Shown in pieces: positions 18,454-27,551 of a stretch of 64,000 nt of DNA. A program made the translations under genes and the position numbers. The DNA is from an uncultured Methanoregula sp. GTDB lineage: Archaea > Halobacteriota > Methanomicrobia > Methanomicrobiales > Methanospirillaceae. The stretch lies in contig NZ_OY787453.1 in the NCBI RefSeq assembly GCF_963678795.1, positions 372,001 through 436,000 on the forward strand, read 5' to 3'. The notes beneath the pieces are model-generated. The model was not told the DNA's origin and ran no database searches. It worked only from the letters and a program-made list of their open reading frames with translations. Each line of letters starts with the position of its first letter. The first letter of the stretch is position 1.

Positions 18454-19743
18454 TTACGGCTGGAGTTCCTGCCGGAATGTCTGGATCCGGACGAGCAGAT
18501 CCGCAGCCGTTATGATCACCGGCTCCACGGATTCCGGTATAATCCTGCTGCCGGAGAGGTTTCCTTTCACCGTTATCTCGTCTCCGTGGGAAAATGATCC
18601 TTCAATGAGGTAGCGTTCCCTCCCGTTATCGATGAACAGGCAGCCCGGGCCGGCAAGAATTGTTCCGGAGAACGTTATGGGCCGGGCCTCCCGGTCTGGA
18701 ATCCGGAAGGCACTCCCCCTTCCGACGCCGAGTTCTATTCCCCCGAACCTCCCCGGCTTTGCGGTTGCATGGTACGCTTCGATCAGATCCCCCATGTTCA
18801 GAGGGACAAGGGCATTCTCCCCCCAGAGTACGATCTTCAGCTCATCGTTCCCGTCACTGATGAGCAGGTTCCTGACCCAGGATGCCGTGCCTGCTTTTGT
18901 GGTAAACGATCGTGGCTGCTGCATCTGCTTCACTTGACCCTTCACGGAATATATGCCCTGATCGCTGACCGAAGACAGTGGGGCAAAGGGAACGGTGACC
19001 GTGTGGCTGGCAACAACTACCGTGCTCTTCTCGTCAAGGCTGAAATTCCGCCCCTCCGACCGGTTGTTGGGCTTTGCATTCGTGATATGGACGGGAGTAC
19101 CCGCAGGTAGTTCCCTGAGTAGTTCCGGGACCCAGGCCACGACCCTGGCGGTCCCCTCAGCATCGCCAATGATCGCCTCAATCATCTCGCCGGTGCTTTC
19201 GTCCCGTTTTGTGAATGTCCGGAGTGGTTCCACTGCCAGCAGAACTACATCCAGTTCCACCGGCTCGTTCGAGAGGCTTACTGCTCCCGCGGGGACTGCA
19301 CAGGATATCTCGCAGCTTGCTTTTCTCAACGCAAGGGCATAGATCTCTTTTGTACTCTTTCCCGGATGACGGCCGATGACTTCAAGCACTTCCCCGATTC
19401 CTGTATCAAGGGCGGCTCCTGCTTTCTCATCCCAGAGCACAACCCGGGTTGCACCGGTCTCATCCCCGAGCAGCAGGGTGGCGACCCAGCCTTTCTCCCC
19501 ATCGGCCCGGTCGAATTCCTTGGGATCAGTCTTGTCAACAACTTTCCCGAAAAAAGAGAAGAGACTGGATTTTGCCGACAGCCCCCTGATCTTCACGTGC
19601 TCGCGGCCCAGTTCGCCTACTACCATCATGGCGGCAGTCGGCTCGTCCACGAGATCGCCACAGTCGTCGATCTTCGCCTCCACGCGCCTTTCGAAATCCT
19701 CTTTTGATATGAGATCGTCAACGAGCGCGTAGTGGAATAGCAT
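18454..19743 (-). CDS. Single-stranded DNA-binding protein, RPA-like with several OB folds
   Basis: This 429-residue protein is a euryarchaeal replication protein A with at least three tandem OB folds, judged from repeated KVVDKTDPKEF...GWVATLLLGDETGATRVVLWDE-like strands at about 62-135, a second at 165-235, a third at 258-330, and a shorter one near 370-420. It coats single-stranded DNA. No zinc finger is visible. It sits 15 bp after lysA on the same strand, so it is likely the third gene of a dapL-lysA-rpa transcript, and lies directly before radA. Confidence 0.87.
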   Translation of the reverse strand: MLFHYALVDDLISKEDFERRVEAKIDDCGDLVDEPTAAMMVVGELGREHVKIRGLSAKSSLFSFFGKVVDKTDPKEFDRADGEKGWVATLLLGDETGATRVVLWDEKAGAALDTGIGEVLEVIGRHPGKSTKEIYALALRKASCEISCAVPAGAVSLSNEPVELDVVLLAVEPLRTFTKRDESTGEMIEAIIGDAEGTARVVAWVPELLRELPAGTPVHITNAKPNNRSEGRNFSLDEKSTVVVASHTVTVPFAPLSSVSDQGIYSVKGQVKQMQQPRSFTTKAGTASWVRNLLISDGNDELKIVLWGENALVPLNMGDLIEAYHATAKPGRFGGIELGVGRGSAFRIPDREARPITFSGTILAGPGCLFIDNGRERYLIEGSFSHGDEITVKGNLSGSRIIPESVEPVIITAADLLVRIQTFRQELQP

Positions 19744-19758
19744 CGGGAGGGTCTCCGT

Positions 19759-21051
19759 CTACAGCTGCCAGGGAGGGCGTTCCATGGCAGCCCTGATGTC
19801 GCTGAGGGATTCGCCCCTGCGCATCAGTCCTGCCTGCGTGCCCCTGATGAGTACTTCGGGGCAGCGTGGGCGACTGTTATACTGCGAGGCCATGGCATAG
19901 CCATAGGCACCGGCATCGAGCACCGCGATGATATCGCCGGCTGCGAGCTCCGGGAGTTTCCGGTCCGGTGCAAGAATATCGCCGGTCTCGCAGATCGGGC
20001 CCGTCACGGTATATTCGGTGTCCAGCGGTGCATCAGCCTTGTTGGCCACGATCACTTCATGGTAGGAGTCATACATTGCGGGACGGATGAGGAGGTTGAA
20101 CCCTGCGTCCACGTTGGCAAAGCGCTTGTGAGCCTTCTTTGTGGAGTTGACCCTTGTGAGGAGAACGGTAGAATCGGCCACGAGCGAGCGGCCGGGCTCG
20201 ACCCAGAGTTCGGGAGTGATGCCGCAGGCCTCGACGCCGGCTTTGAAGACCGGCACGACTTTTGCTGCGTAGTCCTCTGCGGTGGGTGCAGGGTCGGTGT
20301 CGTGGTGGTACGGGATGCCAAGGCCGCCGCCAAGGTCCATGAACTCGAGTTTTACGCCCATCCCCGTGAGTTCCTTTGCGACTCGCACCATCACTTCGGC
20401 GGCACGCACAAAGGGTTCGATATCGAGGATCTGGGAGCCTATATGGCAGTGGATGCCGACGGGTTGTATGTGTCTGCAGGCAAGGGCTTCCCGGTACGCA
20501 GCGGGGATCTCCCTGTGCGGGATGCCGAACTTGCTGGTTGCAAGCCCGGTTGCGATCTTCGGGTGGGTGGGCACTTCGAGCGCCGGGTTGACACGGAACG
20601 AGACCTTCACGGTTTTTCCGGCTGCGGCTGCCACGGCTTCGAGCTGGTGGAGTTCGTCGAGGGAATCGAGCGAGACCTTTACACCTTTTTCCACGGCCAG
20701 TTTCAGGTCGGCCGGTGTCTTGGAGCTGCCGTTGAAGAGCAGTCTCTCCGGTGCCATGCCGGCTTCGAGTGCAAGGTAGAGTTCCCCGGAGGAGAATACG
20801 TCCGCGCCCGCTCCTCTCTCTGCCAGTGCCCGCATCAGGGCAAGGTTGCCGTTCGCCTTTGCTGCAAAGAGCACCTGTACTTTTTGGTAGCGGGCACCGA
20901 GGGCTTTTTTGTAACTCTCGAACTGCTCGACCACCCGGTCCTCGCTCGTCACGTAGAGCGGTGTCCCGTATTTTTCCGCAAGGGCCACGCAGTCCTGCCC
21001 GTTGATGAGGAGGTGGCCATTCTTTATGGAGAGGTGGTGAGCGAGTTTCAC
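19759..21051 (-). CDS. lysA: Diaminopimelate decarboxylase
   Basis: This PLP-dependent decarboxylase of 430 residues converts meso-diaminopimelate to lysine, the final step. It has the fold III PLP lysine segment VLFAAKANGNLALMR (about residue 62-76), the GADVFSSGELYLAL and HCHIGSQI signatures, EPGRSLVADS, and CETGDILAPDRKL with the active-site Cys of the second domain. It overlaps the end of dapL by 4 bp, making a two-step lysine unit. The stop is 15 bp before the RPA start. Confidence 0.95.
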   Translation of the reverse strand: MKLAHHLSIKNGHLLINGQDCVALAEKYGTPLYVTSEDRVVEQFESYKKALGARYQKVQVLFAAKANGNLALMRALAERGAGADVFSSGELYLALEAGMAPERLLFNGSSKTPADLKLAVEKGVKVSLDSLDELHQLEAVAAAAGKTVKVSFRVNPALEVPTHPKIATGLATSKFGIPHREIPAAYREALACRHIQPVGIHCHIGSQILDIEPFVRAAEVMVRVAKELTGMGVKLEFMDLGGGLGIPYHHDTDPAPTAEDYAAKVVPVFKAGVEACGITPELWVEPGRSLVADSTVLLTRVNSTKKAHKRFANVDAGFNLLIRPAMYDSYHEVIVANKADAPLDTEYTVTGPICETGDILAPDRKLPELAAGDIIAVLDAGAYGYAMASQYNSRPRCPEVLIRGTQAGLMRRGESLSDIRAAMERPPWQL

Positions 21052-22196
21052 AGGTTCATCCTCCGCATCCGTTCGATCGCCTCGTTAATACGGGCAACCG
21101 GTCGCGTGATCGCAAACCGCACGTAGCCCTCGCCACTTGCGCCGAAGCCGACACCCGGGGTTGCAACAATACCGGCCTCCGTGAGCAGTCTCCCGGCAAA
21201 GGACATGCAGTCCCTGACAGGCATCCAGACATAGAACGTTGCCCTGGGGAGCGGTACATCGAACCCGAGTCCATTCAGGCCTTTGACGAGGACGTCGCGG
21301 CGCTCCTGGTAGATTCTGCAGGCATCCTTTATGCAGTCCTGCGGCCCGCTCAGTGCCGTGATGGCCGCGTGCTGCACCGCGTCGAAGACTCCCGAGTCCA
21401 CGTTGGTCTTGACCCGGCCGAGCCCGGCGATAACGTCTGCGTTTCCCACGGCCATACCGATTCTCCATCCGGTCATGTTGTAGGTCTTGGAGAGCGAGTG
21501 CATCTCGATACCCACTTCCATTGCGCCTTTCGTTTCAAGGAACGATGGGGCGCGGTACCCGTCATACGATATCTCGGAGTAGGCATTGTCTGAGACCACG
21601 ACGATATCGTGCTCGGAGGCGAAGTCGACGACTTCCCTGTAAAATCCTGATGGCGCTACGGCAGCGGTCGGGTTGTTCGGGTAGTTGATGTAGAGGATCT
21701 TTGCGGCTTTTGCAACCTTCTTCGGGATATCAGCAAGCACGGGAACAAAATTATTCTCCCGTAACAGCGGCATCTCGTGAACTCTGCCTTCGGCAAAGAG
21801 GGTTCCGGTCCGGTACACGGGATAGCCGGGGCTCGGGGCGAGGACATAATCGCCCGGGTTTACGAATGCCTCAGCGATATGAGCAATGCCGTCCTTTGAT
21901 CCCATCAGGGCAAGTACTTCCTTTCCCGCATCGAGCGTAACGCCGAACCGCTTCTTGTACCAACCGGCAACTGCGCCCCGGTATGCCGGCATGCCGGCAT
22001 AGTCAGGATAATGGTGGTTTTTTGAGTCCTTCGCAGCCGTGCAGAGGGCTTCTACGATGTGGGGTGGTGTTGCAAGGTCCGGGTCCCCTACGCCGAGGTC
22101 GATGAGGTCAACGCCCAATTTCCGTTGTTCGGCTTTCATCTCGTCGATCCGTGCAAAAAGATACGGCGGGAGATTGCTCATGCGTGATGCATACAT
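21048..22196 (-). CDS. dapL: LL-diaminopimelate aminotransferase
   Basis: This class I PLP aminotransferase of 382 residues converts tetrahydrodipicolinate directly to LL-diaminopimelate, skipping succinylated or acetylated steps. It shows GVGDPDLATPPHI, the NYPNNPTAAVA segment, VVSDNAYSEISYDG, and HSLSKTYNMTGWRIG with the PLP lysine. The adjacency to lysA supports the DAP assignment over other aminotransferases. ATG at 22181 (residue 6) is an alternative start. Transcription leaves towards the minus side from a gap shared with the divergent cutA. Confidence 0.93.
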   Translation of the reverse strand: MYASRMSNLPPYLFARIDEMKAEQRKLGVDLIDLGVGDPDLATPPHIVEALCTAAKDSKNHHYPDYAGMPAYRGAVAGWYKKRFGVTLDAGKEVLALMGSKDGIAHIAEAFVNPGDYVLAPSPGYPVYRTGTLFAEGRVHEMPLLRENNFVPVLADIPKKVAKAAKILYINYPNNPTAAVAPSGFYREVVDFASEHDIVVVSDNAYSEISYDGYRAPSFLETKGAMEVGIEMHSLSKTYNMTGWRIGMAVGNADVIAGLGRVKTNVDSGVFDAVQHAAITALSGPQDCIKDACRIYQERRDVLVKGLNGLGFDVPLPRATFYVWMPVRDCMSFAGRLLTEAGIVATPGVGFGASGEGYVRFAITRPVARINEAIERMRRMNL

Positions 22197-22302
22197 AAGT
22201 ACTTACCATTGGCGCTGGCGTCTATAGAAATTAACTCTTGAAAGTCCTGCCCGCACGATGCATATAATACTCTTATCAGCCGGGAACGGCAACACCTGTC
22301 GC

Positions 22303-22644
22303 ATGGAAAAGAGAGGAACCGGGACGGCCCGCGATATCTGTGTGCTGTATTCCACCGTCCCCCCCAACCGTTCAGCGGATCTGGCAAAACGTCTTCTTGA
22401 GAAGAACCTCGTTGCCTGTGTCAATATCACACCGGTCAGGTCCCTGTACCGCTGGAAGGGCGAAGCGTGCGATGAGGACGAGCATCTCCTGATCATCAAG
22501 ACCCGGCGGGAGCTTGCGGAACAGGTGATCAGGGCCCTCAAAGATATGCACCCCTATGAAGTGCCGGAGATCATTGCCCTGCCGGTTCTCGCCGGCTACG
22601 CACCCTACCTCGAATGGGTCCACCGTGAGACGCGTGAACCATGA
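22303..22644 (+). CDS. cutA: CutA-like divalent-cation tolerance protein
   Basis: This small trimeric CutA protein of 113 residues has ferredoxin-like fold segments VLYSTVPPNRSADLAKRLLEKNLVACVNI, SLYRWKGE and HPYEVPEIIALPV. Bacterial CutA was linked to copper tolerance, but the core role across life is unclear. The ATG at 22303 is used because homology starts there. CATATAATACTC near 22259-22270 is a likely TATA box. The stop overlaps fdhD by 4 bp. Confidence 0.92.
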   Translation: MEKRGTGTARDICVLYSTVPPNRSADLAKRLLEKNLVACVNITPVRSLYRWKGEACDEDEHLLIIKTRRELAEQVIRALKDMHPYEVPEIIALPVLAGYAPYLEWVHRETREP

Positions 22645-23384
22645 TCTCCACACATCACAGCATCCGGGTCACTGCGGGAGATGCCCGGGAAACGGACGAT
22701 GCCATTGTCATCGAGAACCGGTTCGAACTCCTGCTCAACGATCTGCCGGTAACCGAGATGGTGGCAAGTCGCGACCAGCTGCGGGAACTTGGTGCAGGGT
22801 ATCTTGTGAGTGAAGGCATTGTCCGCTGCGTGGATAAGGTAACAGTCGACGGGAATCGCATCCTTGCCTACTCCGACACAGGCTGCGACCTGAAGTGGAC
22901 GAAACGCGAAGTGGGATCTTCGGGCGGGCTCAGTTTCCTCTCGGACCTGCCCCGGGTATCCTCGGATATCGCCCTCACTCCGGAGGAGGTGAGCGCCGTG
23001 ACCCGCGAAATCGAGACCGAGCTCTGGAGAAAGACCGGCGGGGTGCACTGTTCAGTCCTGTTCCGTGACAGAAAACTCCTTGCAAAGAGCAGCGACGTGG
23101 GCCGGCACAATACGGTTGACAAACTGGTCGGGTATGCGGTACTCAACGGGATCGACCTCTCCCGCTGCGTTCTCGGTTGCACCGGGAGGCAGCCGGCTGG
23201 CATGGTCCGGAAATCGGCCCGGGCCGGCATTCCCGTGATAATCTCCCGGGCTGCGTCAACCGACAAGGGAATAGCCACAGCAGAAGCGGCCGGTATAACT
23301 CTTGTCGGTTTCTCCCGCGGGGACCGGTTCACGGTTTATACGCACCCGGAGAGGATCAACGGGATCATGCCTCCGGGGCACTGA
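22641..23384 (+). CDS. fdhD: FdhD-like formate dehydrogenase accessory protein
   Basis: This 247-residue FdhD family protein is a sulfurtransferase that in bacteria moves sulfur from IscS to the molybdenum or tungsten cofactor of formate dehydrogenase. Conserved segments are RTKGHxx-like RELGAGYLVSEGI, KTGGVHCSVLF, SSDVGRHNTVDKLVG and GCTGRQPAGMVRKSARAGIPV. The usual CxxC of the SSCGxCG motif is replaced here by SSGGLSF, so the sulfur-carrying cysteines are missing. It overlaps cutA by 4 bp. No formate dehydrogenase gene is nearby. Confidence 0.88.
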   Translation: MISTHHSIRVTAGDARETDDAIVIENRFELLLNDLPVTEMVASRDQLRELGAGYLVSEGIVRCVDKVTVDGNRILAYSDTGCDLKWTKREVGSSGGLSFLSDLPRVSSDIALTPEEVSAVTREIETELWRKTGGVHCSVLFRDRKLLAKSSDVGRHNTVDKLVGYAVLNGIDLSRCVLGCTGRQPAGMVRKSARAGIPVIISRAASTDKGIATAEAAGITLVGFSRGDRFTVYTHPERINGIMPPGH

Positions 23385-23462
23385 CAGCATGACACAAGGC
23401 GAAGATTATTCCAATAACCCGGATAAAGAGAGTGTACCAGCAAGGTGGCAGGGACTGATTTG

Positions 23463-23939
23463 ATGGTGAGTGAAAAAACCCCGGCTGATCCAGAAACAGC
23501 ACTCCTCGTGCTCGGTTGCCCGCAGGTACCGGTGCAGACCAGTATCGCGCTGTACCTGATAAACCGCTTGAACCAGGCAGGACTCGTCCCGGTTGCAGCA
23601 GGGAACAAGGCTGCCAATACGCTGCTCGTTGTGGCAGACCCGGACCGGCACTACCTGAAGGAAGTCATGGATCTGGACCGGGCCGTGGCGCAGATATCTG
23701 ACAAGAAACGCGATTTCGACCGCTGTTTTGTCTTTATCCATAACGATGCCGGTGTCAGCTATGCGGCAACGATGAGCGCGATCTCGAAGGCAAAACTCTA
23801 TGTCATCATCTATGGTGAACATTACGATGAGCAGGTTAAGAAGATCGAGTTTCCCTGCACGGTCATTGCGGCAAAAGCGGTGCACAACCCCCTGCCCTTA
23901 AAAAAAGCAATTGACGAGGTGAAACCATGGGCTGCGTAG
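23463..23939 (+). CDS. DUF1890 family protein, methanogen-specific
   Basis: This 158-residue protein matches DUF1890, a family I know only from methanogens, often placed beside DUF1894. It opens with a ALLVLGCPQVPVQTSIALYLI strand-helix unit and has VFIHNDAGVSYAATMSAIS and VIIYGEHYDEQVK, suggesting a Rossmann-like fold. The biochemical role is unknown. The ATG at 23463 is chosen; a GTG at 23445 is in frame. It overlaps the DUF1894 gene by 13 bp and follows fdhD by 78 bp, so it may belong to that unit. Confidence 0.82.
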   Translation: MVSEKTPADPETALLVLGCPQVPVQTSIALYLINRLNQAGLVPVAAGNKAANTLLVVADPDRHYLKEVMDLDRAVAQISDKKRDFDRCFVFIHNDAGVSYAATMSAISKAKLYVIIYGEHYDEQVKKIEFPCTVIAAKAVHNPLPLKKAIDEVKPWAA

Positions 23940-24202
23940 AGTCAATGAATTACGAGATCGTTCTCCGGGATGCCACGTTCAAGGAATCCCGGGATTATAT
24001 CAAGACCCATTTCAAAGAATTTATCGATGTCCAGCCCGGGTTCAAGATATTCGATGTCCATGTTATCGGGCTCCCCCCGATTGCTATCGGGCTTGAAGGC
24101 GACTTTGTCGTTTTCCCCTACACCAAACCCTGTCACGGGACATTCCTTCTCCGGGTTGAGGACGGGGCAGAAGCGGCCCGGTTGCGCTCACTTAAAAAGT
24201 AA
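23927..24202 (+). CDS. DUF1894 family protein, methanogen-specific
   Basis: This 91-residue DUF1894 protein overlaps the end of the DUF1890 gene. Conserved segments include IKTHFKEFIDVQPGFKIFDV, IGLPPIAIGLEGD and FPYTKPCHGTFLLRV. No enzyme motif is visible. Its constant pairing with DUF1890 in methanogens suggests the two act together. A second ATG at 23945 is possible but would shorten the conserved start only slightly. Confidence 0.82.
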   Translation: MGCVESMNYEIVLRDATFKESRDYIKTHFKEFIDVQPGFKIFDVHVIGLPPIAIGLEGDFVVFPYTKPCHGTFLLRVEDGAEAARLRSLKK

Positions 24203-24310
24203 GAATGATCCGGAAAGACCGGGACACCCGCAGGACTGCAGGATTCCCGGGCCGACAATATACCGTGCAGTATATGTGGCATGAAATAGAAAATACCAAA
24301 AAAGGTGCAT

Positions 24311-24697
24311 ATGACAAGTAAAGGAAAAATCCTCCTGATGGACGATGAGCAGATCATCCTTGATGTAACCCAGGAAGTGCTCAAGTTTCTCGGGTACGAT
24401 GTGATGTTCTCACAGGACGGGGAGACGGCGTATAACCTGTATGTTCAGGAGAAAAATGCCGGTTCCCCGTTTGATATTGTTATTCTCGATCTCTCTGTGC
24501 CGGAGGGGATCGGTGGAAAAGATGCAATAGTAAAACTCAAAGCTTTTGATCCCCAGGTGAAAGCCATTGTCTCGAGTGGTTATTCAAACGATCCTGTTGT
24601 GCAGGATTTTACCCAGTACGGGTTCTCAGGCAAGCTCTCAAAACCCTACAAGATCAATGACATGAAACTAATTCTTGAGCAGCTGATGGCCCGGTAA
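24311..24697 (+). CDS. Single-domain response regulator
   Basis: This 128-residue receiver-only protein, CheY-like, has the acidic pair LMDDEQ near the N-terminus, the phosphoacceptor aspartate in VILDLSVP (about residue 57), the SSGYSND Thr/Ser region and KPYK lysine motif near 115. It has no output domain, so it probably acts through a partner kinase or phosphorelay. No histidine kinase is in the window. Start ATG at 24311 is used because an upstream GTG adds only two residues. Confidence 0.9.
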   Translation: MTSKGKILLMDDEQIILDVTQEVLKFLGYDVMFSQDGETAYNLYVQEKNAGSPFDIVILDLSVPEGIGGKDAIVKLKAFDPQVKAIVSSGYSNDPVVQDFTQYGFSGKLSKPYKINDMKLILEQLMAR

Positions 24698-24711
24698 AAA
24701 ACTGATACCCT

Positions 24712-25635
24712 TCACTGGTCCGGTGGAATATCCGGCGGCTGCGTCTTTGCTTTTTTTTGGATCTTCGCGCCCGCCTCTTCTGCCGCCCGCCGGACATATT
24801 CATCCTTGTCGTTTTTTAGTTTCTGCAGGGATTCCAGTGCCCTTATGTCACCAATGTTCCCAAGAGCGTCAGCTGCCCCCCAGCGGACATACCAGTCAGA
24901 ATTATCAAGGGACTGGATAAGCGTCTCAACCGGGGCGCTGCTTCCCAGTTTGCCAAGAGCCCATGTCGCCGGGACCTGTACAAAAGAGTCAGGTTCCTTC
25001 AATGCTTTCCCCAGGCAGGCAACCGCCCGCTGGTCGCCAATCTTGCCAAGGGCATCTGCAGCAGTCCAGCGGACATACCAGTCCAGATCATTGACGGACT
25101 GGATCAGCGGTTCAACGGCACGCCGGTCACCGATCTCTCCAAGTGCCCAGATTGCCCTTACCCTCACCCACCAGAGTTTGTCCTTGAGGGTGAGGATCAG
25201 CGGTTCTACGGCCGGCTCCCCTATGAGGGAGAGGGCAAAGGCACTCCTCCACTGGACGTCGCCGTCCTCTTCGCGAAGCGAGGCGATGAGTGGCTGGATC
25301 GCCGGTTCCCCTATCCCGGCAAGAACCCGCGTCGCATGCCAGCGTATATCGTGATCCTGCTCGGCGAGTGCCAGGATGAGATGGGGGATCGCTGCATCTC
25401 CGATTCTCCCAAGGGCAAGTGCTGCAAGCCAGCGTATGTCGTGGTCATTCTCTTTGAGCGCACGGATCAGGGGCTTGACTGCCGGCTCGCCAATATCCCC
25501 AAGGGCAAGAGCTGCCCTCCAGCGGATCCCAAGATTCTTGTGGCGGATTGCCCTGATGAGGCCATCCATGTCCATACCGCTTGTTGTCTGGGCAAAATAC
25601 GCCGTCTTATCTGTTTTTAGACCATTCGTGTCCAC
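24712..25635 (-). CDS. HEAT-repeat (PBS lyase-like) protein
   Basis: This 307-residue protein is made of about nine repeats of roughly 31 residues, each with the pattern (A)VxPLIxxLxDxDxxVRWxAAxALGxIGD, e.g. KPLIRALKENDHDIRWLAA and EPLIQSVNDLDWYVRWTAA. Such PBS-lyase HEAT repeats form a right-handed superhelix for protein binding. No catalytic domain is joined. The start is GTG at 25635. The last repeat ends about 20 residues before a Lys-rich, Pro-rich tail. Its partner is unknown. Confidence 0.88.
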   Translation of the reverse strand: MDTNGLKTDKTAYFAQTTSGMDMDGLIRAIRHKNLGIRWRAALALGDIGEPAVKPLIRALKENDHDIRWLAALALGRIGDAAIPHLILALAEQDHDIRWHATRVLAGIGEPAIQPLIASLREEDGDVQWRSAFALSLIGEPAVEPLILTLKDKLWWVRVRAIWALGEIGDRRAVEPLIQSVNDLDWYVRWTAADALGKIGDQRAVACLGKALKEPDSFVQVPATWALGKLGSSAPVETLIQSLDNSDWYVRWGAADALGNIGDIRALESLQKLKNDKDEYVRRAAEEAGAKIQKKAKTQPPDIPPDQ

Positions 25636-25898
25636 AGGGTCACATCCTTAGTATTTTCCTGTCCCGCACAGATGGGTTGTGTTGCCGCAGGTATTCCCGT
25701 ATTCCGGTCTGAGCGTTGTCCGTAGGTGAGCTGATAAATCTATACAATCATGATGATTGGTTTTGGCCTATTTTAATATACCTGTGATAGAATCACGTCG
25801 GGAATCTGTATTCCCCGTGTCCTCCTGTACCCGTTTGGGATCCCGGATACTAACCTATATACCTCTGCCTGCAACATCAGAACATAAGGGGAGGAAGC
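25636..25898. other. Divergent promoter region, no gene seen
   Basis: This 263-bp region lies between the HEAT-repeat gene and the oxidoreductase operon, which point away from each other. A TATA-like TTTTAATATAC lies near 25772-25782, and CTAACCTATATACC near 25850-25864 is well placed for the oxidoreductase transcript, which has GGGGAGG just before its ATG. Confidence 0.5.
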
Positions 25899-27551
25899 AT
25901 GAAGGAAGTTTCAGTTCTTGTCGGGGGAAAAGCGGGGGACGGGATCAACAGCGCAGGGGCAATGGTTGCCCAGCTGCTCAATCACAGCGGGTACCGGATA
26001 TACCTGTATTTTGATTATCCCTCATTGATCCGGGGAGGTCATAATTTTGCGATCATCCGGGGTGCAGAGCAGGATATCGGTACTTGCAGGGAGACCGTGG
26101 ATTTCGTTCTTGCCCTCAACCAGGAGACCGTTGAGCGGCACCGGAGCAAGTGGCATCCCGGGACTATAGTCCTCTTTAACTCAGACCTTGTGAAAGGTCC
26201 GGGCCATGGTATCCCAATAAAGGAGATCCTCTCTTCGGAGAACGCACCGGATATCATGGGAAACTCCGCTTTAACAGGTGCGTTTGCAAAGGCTGCAGGC
26301 ATTGACTGGGAGACCGTGAACGCTGTGTTTACGTCCCATATCCCGAAAGGGGTCGAGCTGAACCTGAAAGTGGCGCGGCGGGCATATGATCTGCCCGGAC
26401 CGGTCTCCCCGGTCGGCCGTGGCTCTGCTCCTGCAATGCCGCTTATCACGGGCAACGAGGCTATCGGTATTGGTTTGATCAAAGGCGGACTTGAGGCATA
26501 TGTCTCGTACCCCATGACCCCGTCATCGAGTCTTCTCCATTTCCTTGCCGGGCAGAATGAGGCGTTCGGGATACAGGTCATACACCCGGAGAACGAGATT
26601 GCTGTCGTACTCATGGGGCTCGGTTTTGCCTGTGCCGGTAAACGTGCTGCTGTAGGTACATCCGGCGGGGGATTCTGCCTGATGACGGAAGGGCTCTCGT
26701 TTGCCGGTATGGCGGAACTGCCTCTCGTCCTGGTGGTATCCCAGCGGACCGGTCCATCCACCGGGCTTCCTACGTATACCGGCCAGTCAGACCTGCGGCT
26801 GATCCTTCACGCCGGCCAGGGGGAGTTTCCCCGGCTTATTGTTGCGCCGGGAGATGTCCGGGAAGCAGTATACTGGTCAGCAGTTGCCATGAACCTGGCC
26901 TGGAAATTCCAGGTTCCTGCATTTATCCTCACGGACAAAACACTTTCCGAAGGAACGTACAGTCTCGACCTGTCCGGGCTTCCTGATGTCCTGCTCGGAG
27001 ATATTCCCCGCTGGGATGGCAGCGCTACTTATCACCGGTATGCAGATTCACCTTCAGGTGTCTCTCCTCTGGCGTTCCCAGGCACCCGGGATGCGGTGAT
27101 CAAAGTAAATAGCTATGCTCACTCCGAGTTGGGAATTACCACTGAGGAAGGACCCGATGTTGCAATGATGACTGAGAAACGGCAGCGTAAATGGCAGGGT
27201 CTTGCCGACGGGATGGACCAGTACCCTGCAGTGAATATCCTTGGAGCCTCCGGATCACCAACCGCCCTTCTCTGCTGGGGTTCAACAAAGGGAGTCTGCA
27301 CGGAAGTTGCCAACGTTCTCGGCCTCCGGGTTGTCCAGCCGGTTGTCCTGTCACCGTTCCCGGTGAGCCAGATAAGAGCAGCACTGGAAGGAACGGGCCG
27401 GATCATCTGCGTGGAAGAGAATGCAACGGGACAGCTGGATGAACTGGCCCGGCAACATGGTATCATTGCTGATATGAAGATCCTGAAGTATGACGGGCGC
27501 CCGTTCACCCGTGAAGAACTGGAAGGGAAGGTCAGGGAGGCGCTCGTATGA
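25899..27551 (+). CDS. korA: 2-oxoacid:ferredoxin oxidoreductase, fused gamma-alpha subunit
   Basis: This 550-residue subunit has a gamma domain first (about 1-185, starting VSVLVGGKAGDGINSAGAM) and a pyruvate:ferredoxin alpha-type pyrimidine-binding domain after it (about 195-400, GNEAIGIGLIKGGLEAYVSYPMTPSSS). A swivel domain ends the protein. It pairs with the adjacent TPP-binding beta subunit, overlapping it by 4 bp. Most likely it oxidises or, in a methanogen, reductively makes a 2-oxoacid with reduced ferredoxin. The substrate (2-oxoglutarate, indolepyruvate or other) cannot be told from sequence. Confidence 0.88.
   Translation: MKEVSVLVGGKAGDGINSAGAMVAQLLNHSGYRIYLYFDYPSLIRGGHNFAIIRGAEQDIGTCRETVDFVLALNQETVERHRSKWHPGTIVLFNSDLVKGPGHGIPIKEILSSENAPDIMGNSALTGAFAKAAGIDWETVNAVFTSHIPKGVELNLKVARRAYDLPGPVSPVGRGSAPAMPLITGNEAIGIGLIKGGLEAYVSYPMTPSSSLLHFLAGQNEAFGIQVIHPENEIAVVLMGLGFACAGKRAAVGTSGGGFCLMTEGLSFAGMAELPLVLVVSQRTGPSTGLPTYTGQSDLRLILHAGQGEFPRLIVAPGDVREAVYWSAVAMNLAWKFQVPAFILTDKTLSEGTYSLDLSGLPDVLLGDIPRWDGSATYHRYADSPSGVSPLAFPGTRDAVIKVNSYAHSELGITTEEGPDVAMMTEKRQRKWQGLADGMDQYPAVNILGASGSPTALLCWGSTKGVCTEVANVLGLRVVQPVVLSPFPVSQIRAALEGTGRIICVEENATGQLDELARQHGIIADMKILKYDGRPFTREELEGKVREALV

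Noticed and set aside
20059..21126. 355-codon open frame on the plus strand
   Set aside because: It is antisense to lysA and dapL with their PLP motifs; the product is Cys- and Gly-rich noise.
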